From NCBI RefSeq assembly GCF_041146395.1, contig NC_090996.1, forward strand, positions 27,552,738-27,616,737: 64,000 bases of DNA, in the 5' to 3' direction. A model generated the notes under the pieces. That model saw only the letters and a program-made list of their open reading frames with translations. It made no database searches and was not told where the DNA came from. The number at the start of each line of letters is the position of its first letter. Positions within the stretch are counted from its first letter, which is position 1. A program made the position numbers and the translations under genes. This document shows positions 11,283 through 22,529 of the stretch, piece by piece. The stretch comes from Eulemur rufifrons (Eukaryota > Chordata > Mammalia > Primates > Lemuridae).

Positions 11283-11289
11283 TTGACTC

Positions 11290-12940
11290 TCGCTCCTGCC
11301 CTCGGTGGCCGACTGAGACTGACGCAGCGCATTGGTTTGTTTAGCGCTGTCTGGGTGCCAGGCCCAGGGCAGAGCAAGTCCCAGACCCATCAAGCTCCCA
11401 ACACGTGGCCTCCAGGGCCTCCACTTGTGTGTCTCCCTGCTGCGGCCCCTGTGCTGGCTCTCCAGGGTCCCTCAGCAGCCTTTCTCTCTTCCCAAAGGCC
11501 CCCTCCCTTCTGTCTCCCCCAGCCACCTCCGTCAGGTATTAGAAGGGGCCTCTCCATGGCCACCGTCTGGAGGGTCTTCACCAGGGAGACGGGAGCCCTC
11601 CCTGCAGTCGCCTGTCAGTGTCAGTAGCTTGCCAAACTAGACCCTTCGCTAAATGCCGTCTCAAACACAGAACAAACCCCGGGCAACATCAGAAAGATCC
11701 AAATCAGATGTGGGCACAGCTCTGTCGCAGGCTGAGCACAGGTAGGTGGACTCTCGTGGGGCCTGTACACAGCCGTGACTCAGTAATGCAGAGAACGGCT
11801 TGGGTCACAGCAGTATAATTGGAACTCATTTTGGAAAGCCAGAAGTTCAAGTGGTATTTTGAAAAAATCATTAGCTTGAAGACTGGGATAAAATTGGGGG
11901 TGATGATGGCAGATGGTATTTAATACTGCCTCCTGCTCCCCCCACCCCACAGCAATATTATTCCCTAATACTATTTCAGTCTCATTTATCTCCTTTGCTG
12001 AAATGCCAGTACTCAAAAATATGTCAAAAGCTCATCAGGATATCAGGGTAGCTTTTAATTATGATAATTGTGTTGTTATAAAATATCCTTTTAAAGAGCA
12101 CATCCCTCTCCAAACCACCATGGAGGTAGAACCCAGCTTCCTTCCAGCAAGCTCAGTGAATAATTCTGATTCATTGTGTGGGATGAATCAGTGATTTAAT
12201 AATGAGCATCAACAATCATCTCCCATTGTTGCATTAATTTTTTTAAGATGGGATGAGGTACATGAGGAGGAAGGGGTGTCACTATACAGTGGGCCACCGT
12301 TGAGTGTGAGGATGCATTCTGTGATCCAAAACCCACGAGCTTCCAAGCACAGGTTTCCCTAGAAACGGATGCATCCTGTTTCTACTTTGGAAGCTCAATA
12401 AAAACCCTTCTTTGTATGATACAAAACCGTTGTCAATAGCTGGTACAAATAAACAGTTATCAGGGCAGGACAGATACACAGATGTGAAGCGGCACCCATC
12501 ATTTTCTGTCTTCTTTTGCTCCGCCTGAAGATAATCAATTTCATCACATCCAAGGGATGCAGAAATTGGTTTTCCCCTTAATTCACCTGATACCTAGTTG
12601 GAGTTGCAAAGACAGGTAATAGATAATGAAATCTTGGTTGAGCCCAGACATTGTCTCCGTCCCTCCTGCCTCTTTGAGCAAGAAGGTTAACATGTGACCC
12701 AGTTAATACAGATTCCAATTTAAAAACTCAGTCTTAAAAAACAAGTGTAGCTCTTTAAATGACCGTGTTTCCCTTGATATCTCAATACCTTTTCTTTTTT
12801 TCCATTCTCAACGTAAAGAGATTAGAACTGTGCATTACAAAGCCCAGAGCAAATTTGGCAATTATGAAAAATTTCAATAAGTTGATCTTCCCTGTAAAAG
12901 TTAATAAGTAATTTCACAGAATTAGAGTTTCACCTCTAGT
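11290..12940. other. Intronic DNA, mostly unique
   Basis: No coding signal. 11820-12240 is free of repeats and moderately AT-rich with several ATTA cores, so it may be conserved non-coding DNA. Confidence 0.4.
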
Positions 12941-12949
12941 GTTTTTGCG

Positions 12950-12983
12950 TTTAAAAAAAAAAAAAAAATGAGAGAGAGAGATC
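12950..12983 (+). repeat. A-run followed by (GA)n
   Basis: About 17 A residues followed by ATG and (AG)5. Confidence 0.9.
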
Positions 12984-13352
12984 TTAGCCCTTGGTTCTGG
13001 TTTTAGAATTTTAAAGTTTTAAAGAACAAAAAGGTCACGTTTCCAGGGTCTACTTTGTAGGAAGAATGAAACATTAAATCCTACTCTAATATCTTATTGA
13101 GTTGTATTGAAATTATTAGTTTACATCCTGACTCCTCCAGGAAAAGGGGGGGCCCAGCTTTATTGACTTGTGTAAGCCCAGGCCCGCAGGACTGTCACAG
13201 AGTCGCCCCTTTGGAAAATAAATATTGGCTAAATGGAGCGGAATCAAGCTTGATTCAAGTCTACTTATCATCACAATTACGGGTAATGTCCCTGTCACCT
13301 ATGGATTGGTGTTTACCAACTGACTTTCTGATGGAAAACACATCGCCTAGAG

Positions 13353-13537
13353 CAGGGTCCGCAGACTTTTCCTGTCAAAGGTCAAACAGTAAGCATTTTG
13401 GGCTTAGCAACTACTCAGGCTCTGTACAGTGAGAGTAGCCAGAGATAACACATAAACAACTGGGTGTGGCCGCACCCCAGGAAAACTTAATAACAAAAAC
13501 TGGTGGTGGACCTGCAGGCTAGTGTCCAACCTGTGGC
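13353..13537 (+). repeat. hAT-type MITE copy 1
   Basis: Starts near 'cagggtccgcagactttt', contains 'acagtaagcattttgggctt' and ends near 'ctagtgtccaacctg'. The ends look like imperfect inverted repeats. It aligns with the copy at 17.17 kb. Confidence 0.55.
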
Positions 13538-13559
13538 TTAAAGAAGTATTTCCCATTAC

Positions 13560-14695
13560 GATGTGTTGCTCTTTCTCTCCCCCACCTTGACTGCATTATG
13601 TATATGTCTAATTCTAAGATGCTTCTGGTGACCCTGTTGTGGCAGCCGCATGACTCACTGAAGGGTCTGCCCAGATCAAGCCACCTCTGGTTCCTCCGTG
13701 GAGGGTGTGCGTGGGTGAGGCACACATCCCACCCGGGGCCCGGAATGTGATGTGAGGGTGGAGATTGCATGGAAAGGCCCATGAGGGCACTTAAAATGTC
13801 TAATACTGGGGTGTGTGTTTTAACGTGTATTGGAAAAATTATAACTAGTGCGTCAACTTAAAAATATTAACTAAATAACAGTATAGGTAGTATGCAGATA
13901 AGGCAAAATTTCTGGAGACAGTCCGGGGGGCGGCTAGTATCTGGGCTGGCAGGATGCGGGGGCCATATAACATAGCACGGTGGATGAGCAATGCATGTTA
14001 CTTTTAGTTTTATGGAAAGGAGGTACTAGTTTAAAAAGGTGGTGATCACTGGAGTAGATGAAAATTTCCTGCAGAATTTCGTGATCGAATTTGACTGTTT
14101 ATTTTTTAAAGGACACACCTCACCAATTAATATGTTAATTAATATGTTAATAAACACACCTTTGAATCTTAATTTCGTAGTCAGATTTTTCCACATCTAG
14201 CAAATGTTTGTCCACAAGATAATGACGGTCATCCTACAATGTTCTCTGTTTAAAATGTATTTTTAAAAAACTATCTTTTTTTAACCAGTGAAAAGTCCCC
14301 AACAGTCCTTTTTTTCTTTTTTTTTTTAAGCGCCCGTAGAATCCAGAGTCTCTGGGGGCATATCAGCTTGACGAATTTTACCCTCTTTAATTTATTTTCT
14401 AGGATTTGGTCTTGAATTACTTTTCCCAGGTTTGGCCCGTTTTACGTTTCAATCAATTCACCATAAAACCTCACGCTTTAGTCATTTGATGTCTGAGTCT
14501 CGTTCATTATAAACCTAGATAAAAGACCAACTGCCGGAGCTACATCTGGTGTGAAGTGATGGATTACATTTCTCACTTTGGAGGTATCCTTAGCAGTTGG
14601 GCTAATTAAAGTTAAAATCAAGTCCTGATGGTAAATATTTATAAATTGAGAATCTGGCATGTGTAAATGTGTGCTGCTGCTTCCTGAAGTCAAGT
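13560..14695. other. Intronic DNA with a 12-bp tandem duplication
   Basis: Unique AT-rich sequence. The only structure is a perfect 12-bp duplication of 'aattaatatgtt' at 14125-14148. Confidence 0.5.
14125..14148 (+). repeat. 12-bp perfect tandem duplication
   Basis: Two adjacent identical copies of 'aattaatatgtt'. Confidence 0.95.
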
Positions 14696-14697
14696 CA

Positions 14698-14790
14698 GTA
14701 TTTACTCATTCAGCAGATAGACCAGGCCCCGTGCAAGGCACTGAGGACAGAGGAATGAACAAAACTGAAGTTCGTTCTCTGGGGATATAA
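14698..14790 (-). repeat. L2-type fragment
   Basis: 'tttactcattcagcagatag' followed by 'gtgcaaggcactgaggacag' and 'aatgaacaaaac' is a reversed L2 end. Confidence 0.5.
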
Positions 14791-14799
14791 ATCACTCTG

Positions 14800-15885
14800 A
14801 AACTAGAAATTTAAGCATTTGTCGAAAAATCCCATTGCAACATTTCAGAAAGCCCTCGGTTCGTGGGAAACAGCAGTGTCTATTGAAGTTTATGAAGTCA
14901 AAATAGTATATCTTTTTTTTCTTTTTAAGTCATGTTTTAACAATAGCAATTAGTGTCATTTTGAAATTAATGGTGGGACCTCTTTGTAAAACTCCAGTAG
15001 CCCTAGCCTAGCGAAACACTCTCATTTCCTCTACTAGTTCCAGTTAATTTTTTTTTTTTTTTGATCTCTGGACTTGCCTTCATTTAAAATGCATTTCTCC
15101 CCCCCCCCCACTATTTCCAACATTATAAGTACTGATCTAGAACGTTCTGTATAAAATAAAGCTTGAAATGGCTTTAATTTCATTGCTTTTTTTCATTTTA
15201 CTTAAAAGCAGTGTTTGCACGTTGGTGATTGATTTGGAAGTAAAAGAATGTAGCCCTCATTTAGGTCAATCCCCTTGGGCGCCAGACATTGTCACGACCT
15301 TGGAGATGCTTTAGCCAGGTCTGCAGTACAGGTGTGGAAACCGGGTGCATCAGATTCTGGCAAATGCAGTTAATTTCGATTTGTATTTAATAAGATGTTG
15401 ATTGCTACAGCCAATATGCACCAACTCAGAATGAGCAAAGAAATGATCAAGTGTCAATTTGGTTTCCTTGTCCTAAATTGTCTGAAGCAATTCTTTGGCA
15501 GAGTCCTGCCCTTTACATTTGACGCTGGCAGCAGTATCGTCGAGGGTTATTTACAGATGTCATCAGTTTTCCTGAGGGTCTCTTTCTGAGTCTGTCAATA
15601 ATCCGGTTATTGGCTTCTTAGAAACTAATGTGTGTGTGTATGTGTGTTTACTCCACCAGAACCTTATTTGCCGATGATTCCCAGCGTCATTGTCATGAGC
15701 TTTATGAAATCCTGTGTCTTCAGTGTGATCTGTGGTTTCACATAAAGGTGCAGTCTGTCTGCTAGCACAGGTTGGGGGATTTTGAGTAGGGGCCTGGTTT
15801 ATAAGCAGTCCATTCCTTAACATTTTCTTGTTAACAAGAAATGCCTTGTTTTCATATAGCTGAGATCACATGTGAGCATTTCGGA
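14800..15885. other. Intronic DNA, nothing recognised
   Basis: AT-rich, with T runs at 15048 and a C run at 15100. No repeat family or exon is recognised. Confidence 0.4.
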
Positions 15886-15889
15886 AGCA

Positions 15890-16165
15890 CAAGATTATGT
15901 CACATGAAGCATCATCTCATGTCATTAAAAATGTTCCCCAGACCACAGCTATATCATGCTCCATAGACACACCATGTGCATTTAACTCTTCTGCCCTTAT
16001 TGAACATTCAGGCTGTCTACCCTTGTTCTCTATGATAAATACTACTACGGTGAACTTCTTTGTGCACAAATAAGCCCCAATCTTAAAAAATGCCTGCATG
16101 GTTTCATATTTATGGAACGAATGCCTAAAATGGGTCTTGGCAAGGCCAAATGTGATGACCACGTG
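15890..16165 (-). repeat. L1M-type fragment, antisense
   Basis: 'tattgaacattcaggctgtc', then 'ggtgaacttctttgtgcaca' follows the order of reversed L1M 3' regions ('...ttgatgaacatttaggttg', '...atgaacatctttgtgc'). Confidence 0.5.
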
Positions 16166-16229
16166 TTGTGTTTCGCTGAAGAGATTCGGCATTCTGATTG
16201 GAGCTCTTGACACTGGGGCTGGGTATTTT

Positions 16230-16355
16230 GCTTATTGTCGAATTCATCTTTTCACTTCCCAACATTTACTGCACCTGCTCTCTGCACGTGGAAACCGGGG
16301 GCACAAAGGCAAATAGGCACTGGCCCCCCCTCAGGAAGCTCAGAATCCATGGGAA
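16230..16355 (-). repeat. L2-type fragment
   Basis: 'catttactgcacctgctctc' followed by 'caggaagctcagaatcca' fits a reversed L2 end. Confidence 0.5.
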
Positions 16356-17173
16356 GAGTCAGGGATGGATCTAGAATTTCAGTTGATGTGAACGTCTTAG
16401 TGTGTGGGACTTCCACACTTCAGAGACGCTTTTCAATATTTAAATCTCTCTCTCCATAAATCGCATGTGAAGGTGTGAGCATTTGCTGGCTGCCTGTTGG
16501 TTAGGGTATGGTTCCTCTTAGGAATATGTGAGTCGCGTGGTACCTGTTGCTCTGGGTGACTTCCATGTCAGTGATGTTTCATCCCTCCTTCCCTCTTCCT
16601 TCCTCCTTCTTTTTTTTTTTTTTTTCTTATTCCTTTACCTTAATTCATAGCAACCTTTACTTCATGGCTGTGCCTTCATGAAGTCACTCCCTCAAATATT
16701 TGCATTTGGGACACCTAATTCAGTTAATTCAGTAAATTTGGGGGTCGCCTACTGTGTGCCAAGCCCACATATCTGCCTACGGCAAAGACTTTTCAAGAGA
16801 AAGAAAACTCTTTTGTGTTACTAATCCATCAATACCTGGAATCATTGCGATCTGGGGCCACCATTTCCTGTCTTCTGGTCAGGGTCACTGTCCCTCTGGC
16901 CAGATCTCCGGCCAGGCGCTCTCCCAAAAAGGTGCACGTTCCTTAAAGGTCAAGCGAAGAACCTCTGGAATAGCAGGAAGCATTTAAGAGGGACTTTGGC
17001 TATAATTGTGATGTTTCATTTCTTTTTTTAAAAATGTAAAACTAGATCTTACAGGATATTAGTCTTTGTGATCCCTGGGTGGTGGGAATTTGAATGTTAC
17101 ATTATTTTTTTTTTTTAATTTCTCAAAAAAATGAAAGAATAATAAAAAGGATCCCTATAATGGAGTCTCGGTG

Positions 17174-17375
17174 AGGGGTTGGCAAACTATTTCTATCAAG
17201 GGCCAGATAGTAAATATTTTAGGCTTTATGGGCCAAGAGACAAAATTGAGGATGTTACATAAGCACTTACAGAAACCCAAATGCAGCCATTTGGAAACGT
17301 AAGAAGCATTCTCAGCTCACAGGCCGCGTCAGAGAACAGATGACGGGCTCCGGTTTGCTGCCCCCAGTCTGGGCA
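17174..17375 (+). repeat. hAT-type MITE copy 2
   Basis: 'gggccagatagtaaatattt' and 'taggctttatgggcc' are diagnostic of a widespread mammalian non-autonomous hAT element. It is related to the copy at 13.35 kb, and better preserved. Confidence 0.65.
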
Positions 17376-17399
17376 CTTACGATCAGTCACCACTGACGT

Positions 17400-18565
17400 G
17401 TACATTTAAAGATAATGTTTATAGAGCCATCGGTCCCTTTCAAAAACTTATACCACTTAGCCCTTTCCACGCTTAATCTCCTCTAGCCACAAATGACAGG
17501 CTACACTCTACATCAGAGGGGGAAGAGATTTTCTTTCTCTGTGTTCAGTTGGCCGTGTTTGGGGTGTTGCAGTGACTCACACTCTGTCTCCAATGGGTAC
17601 TGCCCGTCTCTCACTTCCAGATCGCCTCCCAGTTGCCACATAGGCACGGCCGAGGGTTGCTCAGTCACCTGTCCCGTGCCTGTGTCCTCCCTCTCTGACG
17701 AGGAGCCTGCCACAGCACTCGCTGCCTTGGGATCCGGCCTTGGTCCTGTGGAACCCAAGATGCTTGGGAAAGCAGTTTCACAGGAGTAGGAACAAGGGCA
17801 AAAAGGTCAACGTCAAAACAATTTTCTAACAGAGCCTTGCTCAGTCCCACCCTAACAAGGAAACTTCCTGGGACCTCTTGGATAACAGGCAAACTCTACT
17901 ATTTTGTAAGGCCAACTGACACAGTGTTGAGATGGATCGCTGGACACCCCAGAAGGAGAGTTACTCTTCCAACAGGTGTCAGCTCCTTTGGACTCTGCAG
18001 GAAGCTGCAAGGCCCCCTGCTCAGAGTGCGGCTATTTATTCTCTCACGCGGGTAGAAGGGCACAGGTGGGTCAGTCACTCGGCCTGGCTGACTGTGTGGC
18101 CAGGGTCTATCCGTGCACCTGCCCTAACCTCCCCAGTGTGGCCCTTTGCTTAGGCTGGACTTCTCAGATGGCTGGTGCAGTTCTGGACGTCACGTTCAGA
18201 CTTGACAAGCCCCAGAGGCAGAAAAGGGAACTTTGTGAAAGAAACATCATCTTTCCCAGACACCCCCGGGATCTACTCCCACGTCTCCATATCCAGACCT
18301 GGGCCCTTCCCAGCCCCTTGTGGCCACAGGAGGAGAATGGTCACAGCTGCCTCAATCCTGGTTCGGGGGATGAAGCCCTTGACCTCCCAGAGCAGGACGT
18401 TTTGCAGAACAAAACCAGGAGGGAAAGGGAGGGCACGGATGTTGAAAGGCAACCAGCAGTGTCTCCACTGGCAAGGAAGAGAAATCCCATGTTCACGCCT
18501 TATTTAAAACACGGTACCAAGAAGCATCGTGTTCCCAGCGTGTGATAGTGCATATGTGCGGGAGG
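17400..18565. other. Intronic DNA, mostly unique
   Basis: Contains a 189-codon chance frame (17976-18545, +) without domain similarity or splice context. No repeat is recognised. Confidence 0.4.
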
Positions 18566-18569
18566 TTTA

Positions 18570-18725
18570 AATACGTCACCTCTGAAACTCACAACCACTC
18601 CAAGAGTGGTCTGTTACCACCCGCTTTTCAAAATTGAGGAAACAATGTTCAGGGCGGTGAAGTAGCTTATGTTTGGCATGTAAGTGACAGGATTCAAAGT
18701 CAGGGCTCACTGCACTGCCTCTGGC
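18570..18725 (-). repeat. MIR SINE
   Basis: Reversed MIR: 'ttcaaaattgaggaaacaat', 'gaagtagcttatgtttggca', 'gtgacaggattcaaagtcag'. Confidence 0.6.
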
Positions 18726-18861
18726 TTCCACCCTCTTGCTAGTAACGTCGGGCCTCCTTTTATAAGGACATGGCAAGTCTTTTGTAAAATCAGAAAATTC
18801 TGGAACTCCCCCCCCACTTTGCTAATATCTGAAAAGAGGGCAAATTAACTTCTGAGTTGGC

Positions 18862-19335
18862 ACAAGTTTGATTTATTCATTCAGTATCCAACCGTCCATC
18901 CATTCATTCATTCATTTATCCGACAGTCCTTACGGAGCAGCTGCTCAATGCAGTTCATCCTGGGGATGGGTACTCAGATAAACAGACCTGGCCTCTGCCC
19001 CTAGGAGCTCACAGACCAGTCGGGGAAACCAAGGTGGGAAGCAGAAACCGCAGGACAAAAGGAGAGCAACGTGCAAGTAACAGGAGGAAGGAGCATCAGC
19101 CCTGTCTAGCTTGGCCGGGGTTGTTCCCCACAGGAGGAAAGGAACGAGCAAGGTCTTGAAGGATGAATAAGAGTTCATTGGGCAGACGTGGGCAGGAAGA
19201 ATGGGCACAACATGAGCAGAGGCCAGAGCCACAGAACAGCTCACCAGGTACTGGAGCTGGCTGTGAAGTTGCTCAGTAACTGGGTCAGGCTCCGGTAGAA
19301 ACGCTGTGTTTGATGCCATGTCACAGGAGCCAGAT
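18862..19335 (-). repeat. L2-type LINE fragment
   Basis: Starts with (ATTC)n, then 'cctctgcccctaggagctca' and a purine-rich body with 'ggtcttgaaggatgaataag', as in reversed L2. Confidence 0.6.
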
Positions 19336-19339
19336 CAGG

Positions 19340-20870
19340 ACCCTCCTAGGGTAATGGGAACCACGAGACCTTTTACTCAGATTAGTGGCAAATTGGGTTC
19401 TGCATTTTAGAAAGATGGCCTCGCTCAGTCTACCAAGATGCATTTTCTCCCTTTTTAACAGAGCCCTGGCTTTGTTCCGGGCACAGCTTGACAGGCTGAG
19501 ACACCCCCTCTCCAGACTCCCATACAGCCAGATGTGGCCATGTGGCCCAGTTCAGGAATTTAGCAAGTGGGGCTTCCAGGAACACTTTGTGTTGGCCTAT
19601 TCCTCTTCTTCCTCCTTGGAGCTTGGACATGGTGCCCAGAAGCCCTGAGCCATCTGCAGTCATGAGGACAAAAGCTACAAGCTGAGGATGGCAAAGCAGG
19701 AAGGTGGAAGGAGCCTGGATCCTTCAGGAGATCCTTGAGCTGCTGCTCCCACTCTGCACTGCGCCTCCTTCCTCTTCATGGGACCGACCAAGCACAGATA
19801 AACATGCACACTCCCTGTACTTGTTCAAGCCACCGTGGCCACGACAGCCGAGTGTCTCCTGACACATCTGGAGGCAGAGAGGAGGACAGGAGAGCAGGCC
19901 ACCAGGAAGACCGCACTGAGGATGGAGCGAGGTGGGAGTGGATGTGTGGACCAGGGTTGTGGGGAGGTCTCAGGTGACTCCTGCATCCCTGGGTTGGACG
20001 ACTGCGCGATGGTCCAGGTAAACCCACAAGAGGAGCGGCAGGCATCAGGGTGAAGGAAGTGAGCGGAGTTTGCAGGGACATCAGGAAGCCGAAGAACTGA
20101 GTCTGGGCTGGGAAATGATTCGGAATCTTCAGCAGGTGGGGTGGCCGAGGTGACAACAGAGGGTGCGGTCACAGTGACAGGGAAGATAAGAAGACAAAGT
20201 CAGATTATGGACAGAGCCCTGGGAAGGCCACAATCTCCGGGGCTCGTGGAAGGGGAGGACCTGCCGGAGGACACTGAGCCGGAACAGGAGGCAGGTGCAC
20301 AATGGCGTCCAGAGGTAAGGAAAAGCGTGCAAATTCAGCTAATGCGTGTTCTTTAAGGGATCTTCACCTGATTAGAGTTTTTCTTGCTCCGGGTATTAAA
20401 ACGGAAACCGACTTACCCAGGGCCCTCACGTCTTCATGGCCGCCTCTCTCCCCTCTCTGCCTTCCTGGCTCGAGCCAAAGGCAGGTGCTTTCTTCTTCGC
20501 AAATCTCATCTTCCACATTCTGCAAAACATTTCCCTTCCCTGGCTCACACCACCTCTGTCTACCTCCCTCAAGTATTTTTGGATGGATTTCCAATTTGAT
20601 CCATGAGCATTCTGTCAGTCAAAACAATCTTTTTTAATGAGCCTCTTGTCCTGACAGCTGTGTTTAAGATAGGGCATGGAAATACAGAAAATTGTCCATT
20701 CTGGAGTGAAACCTTCATGTGGGCCCCAAGCTCCGTCTCCTACACAAGCCTGCCGTCTTCTTTTAAAAATAAAGAGGAAATTATGAATAGTGAGAAAGAT
20801 ATAATTTGTGCAAATGAAAAAAAAAAAAAAAGATCCTGATCAGATACTCAGAGAAGGATGAGAGGAAAGT
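19340..20870. other. Intronic DNA, mostly unique
   Basis: No clear repeat and no exon. Many short open frames overlap on both strands, as is usual for balanced GC content. Confidence 0.4.
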
Positions 20871-20874
20871 ATAA

Positions 20875-21098
20875 TTATTGAGCGCCGCTTGAGTACAGGA
20901 CACGTTAACTTCCTGCTGTGCAACCCTGGGTGTGTCTCTGATTCTCCCTGGATCCTGGTGACACTGAGGGTGGCTGGTACTAGTCTTGGCTTCCACATGA
21001 GGAAACTGTGGCTCAGAGACGTTGATGTCTGTGCCACAGCCACACAGCTCAGCAGCGGCAGAACCGAGGTTCAAGCCTGTGTCCCCCGACCCCTGGCT
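20875..21098 (-). repeat. MIR SINE
   Basis: Reversed MIR: 'atgaggaaactgtggctcag', 'cacagccacacagctcagca', then 'cggcagaaccgaggttcaag'. Confidence 0.7.
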
Positions 21099-21695
21099 CC
21101 CACCGCAAGCTGCCACTGCGTTTCTGGCAACCACATACGAGTATTAATAAAATACAGCCTTCCTCTTGCCTATTCCTCAGGTTTTGAACTTGCAATTCAT
21201 CAGAAAGGGGAAAACATTAAAAGTTGAGCATGGATGGACTCCCATGTAGAAAAGGAATAAGGGGCAGTGAGTCTGGAGGCGGCAGGAGCATAATTAACCC
21301 TCGCGTCTGGGGCGGGGAGGCGATGCTGCAACCACACTCGCAGGGCTGTGGACGCAGCAGGGCAGCCAGGCACCCCCGGCCCGGAGAGTAATTATCTCCC
21401 TACACCACTCTTTGCCCTGGAGCAGGAGAGCTCGTGGGCTCCAAAGGGCGGGAAGGCCCGTGTCCTTTCTAATTGTAGGAGGGATGAGGATGCAGTGGGG
21501 GGAAGTTGGGAAACGTCAAGCTATGAACAGGGGCACGGGTCCCTCTCGGCTGCCTCTGGGTGTTGGTGCGATGACTGTGACCCCCAAACCTCTTCCGTCC
21601 GGGCTTCCTTGGAATTTTTGCAGCGGAACGACTTCCAGCCTGATGAAGCTGCTGTCTTCCCTAGGCCACTTTTCTGCCATCAAGAATTGTGTTTC

Positions 21696-22024
21696 GGCCG
21701 GGCGCGGTGGCTCACGCCTGTAATCCTAGCACTCTGGGAGGCCGAGGCGGGTGGATCGCTCAAGGTCAGGAGTTTGAGAACAGCCTGAGCAAGTGAGACC
21801 CCGTCTCTACTAAAAATAGAAAGAAATTATCTGGCCAACTAAAAATATATATAGAAAAAATTAGCCGGGCTTGGTGGCACATGCCTGTAGTCCCAGCTAC
21901 TCGGGAGGCTGAGGCAGGAGGATCGCTTGAGCTCAGGAGTTTGAGGTTGCTGTGAGCTAGGCTGACGCCATGGCACTCACTCTAGCCCGGGCAACAGAGT
22001 GAGACTCTGTCTCAAAAAAAAAAA
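21696..22024 (+). mobile_element. Strepsirrhine dimeric Alu
   Basis: Full-length: starts 'ggccgggcgcggtggctcac', has an AT-rich linker at 21811-21862, ends in a poly(A) tail, and is flanked by a perfect 14-bp target-site duplication (21682-21695 and 22025-22038). The linker and the right-arm ending 'gacgccatggcactcactct' are unlike human Alus. A young insertion. Confidence 0.95.
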
Positions 22025-22153
22025 AAGAATTGTGTTTCATCCATCCCCCTCCCACCTTCTCTTAATTTCAACTGCAAGGAACCTTGAAAAGGGAAGAATG
22101 TATTTATTGTTGATTACTATTTAGGCGAGGCAAGAAAAGTATAATTTACACAG

Positions 22154-22527
22154 TGTCTTAGTTCATTTTGTGCTGCTATAATGGAATACCTGAGACTGGG
22201 CAATGTATAAAGAACAGAGATTTGTTTCCTACCATTCTGGAGGCTGAGAGGTCCAAGGTCGAAGGGCCTGCATCTGGTGAGGGTCTCCGATGGCGGAAGG
22301 TGGAAGGGCAAGACAGCATGCAAGCCAAAGGGTGAGTGGAAGGGGCCCAGCCAAACTTACCCTTTTATCAGGAACCCACTCCTCCCAATAATGGCATTAA
22401 TCCAGGCACGTGGGCAGAGCTCTCCTGACCTAAGCACCTCTTAAAGTTCCCACCTCTCAATACTGTTTCACTGGGAATTAAGTTTCCAACACGTGAGCTT
22501 TGAGGGACATGTTCAAATCATAGCACA
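22154..22527 (+). mobile_element. MaLR solo LTR (MST/THE1-like)
   Basis: Opens 'tgtcttagttcattttgtgc', contains 'gaatacctgagactgggcaa' and 'gatggcggaaggtggaaggg', and closes 'gttcaaatcatagca'. TG...CA ends fit an LTR. No internal retroviral sequence follows, so this is a solo LTR. No clear target-site duplication survives. Confidence 0.8.
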
Positions 22528-22529
22528 TG

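Noticed and set aside
17976..18545. 189-codon open frame on the + strand in intron 3
   Set aside because: No recognisable domain, no splice sites in phase with the CPPED1 exons, and the two flanking exons already join without a gap.
21348..21788. 146-codon open frame near the Alu at 21.7 kb
   Set aside because: Its C-terminus is translated Alu; the rest has no similarity I recognise.
22154..22527. Possible provirus
   Set aside because: Only one LTR is present and no internal gag, pro or pol sequence follows on either side; a solo LTR.
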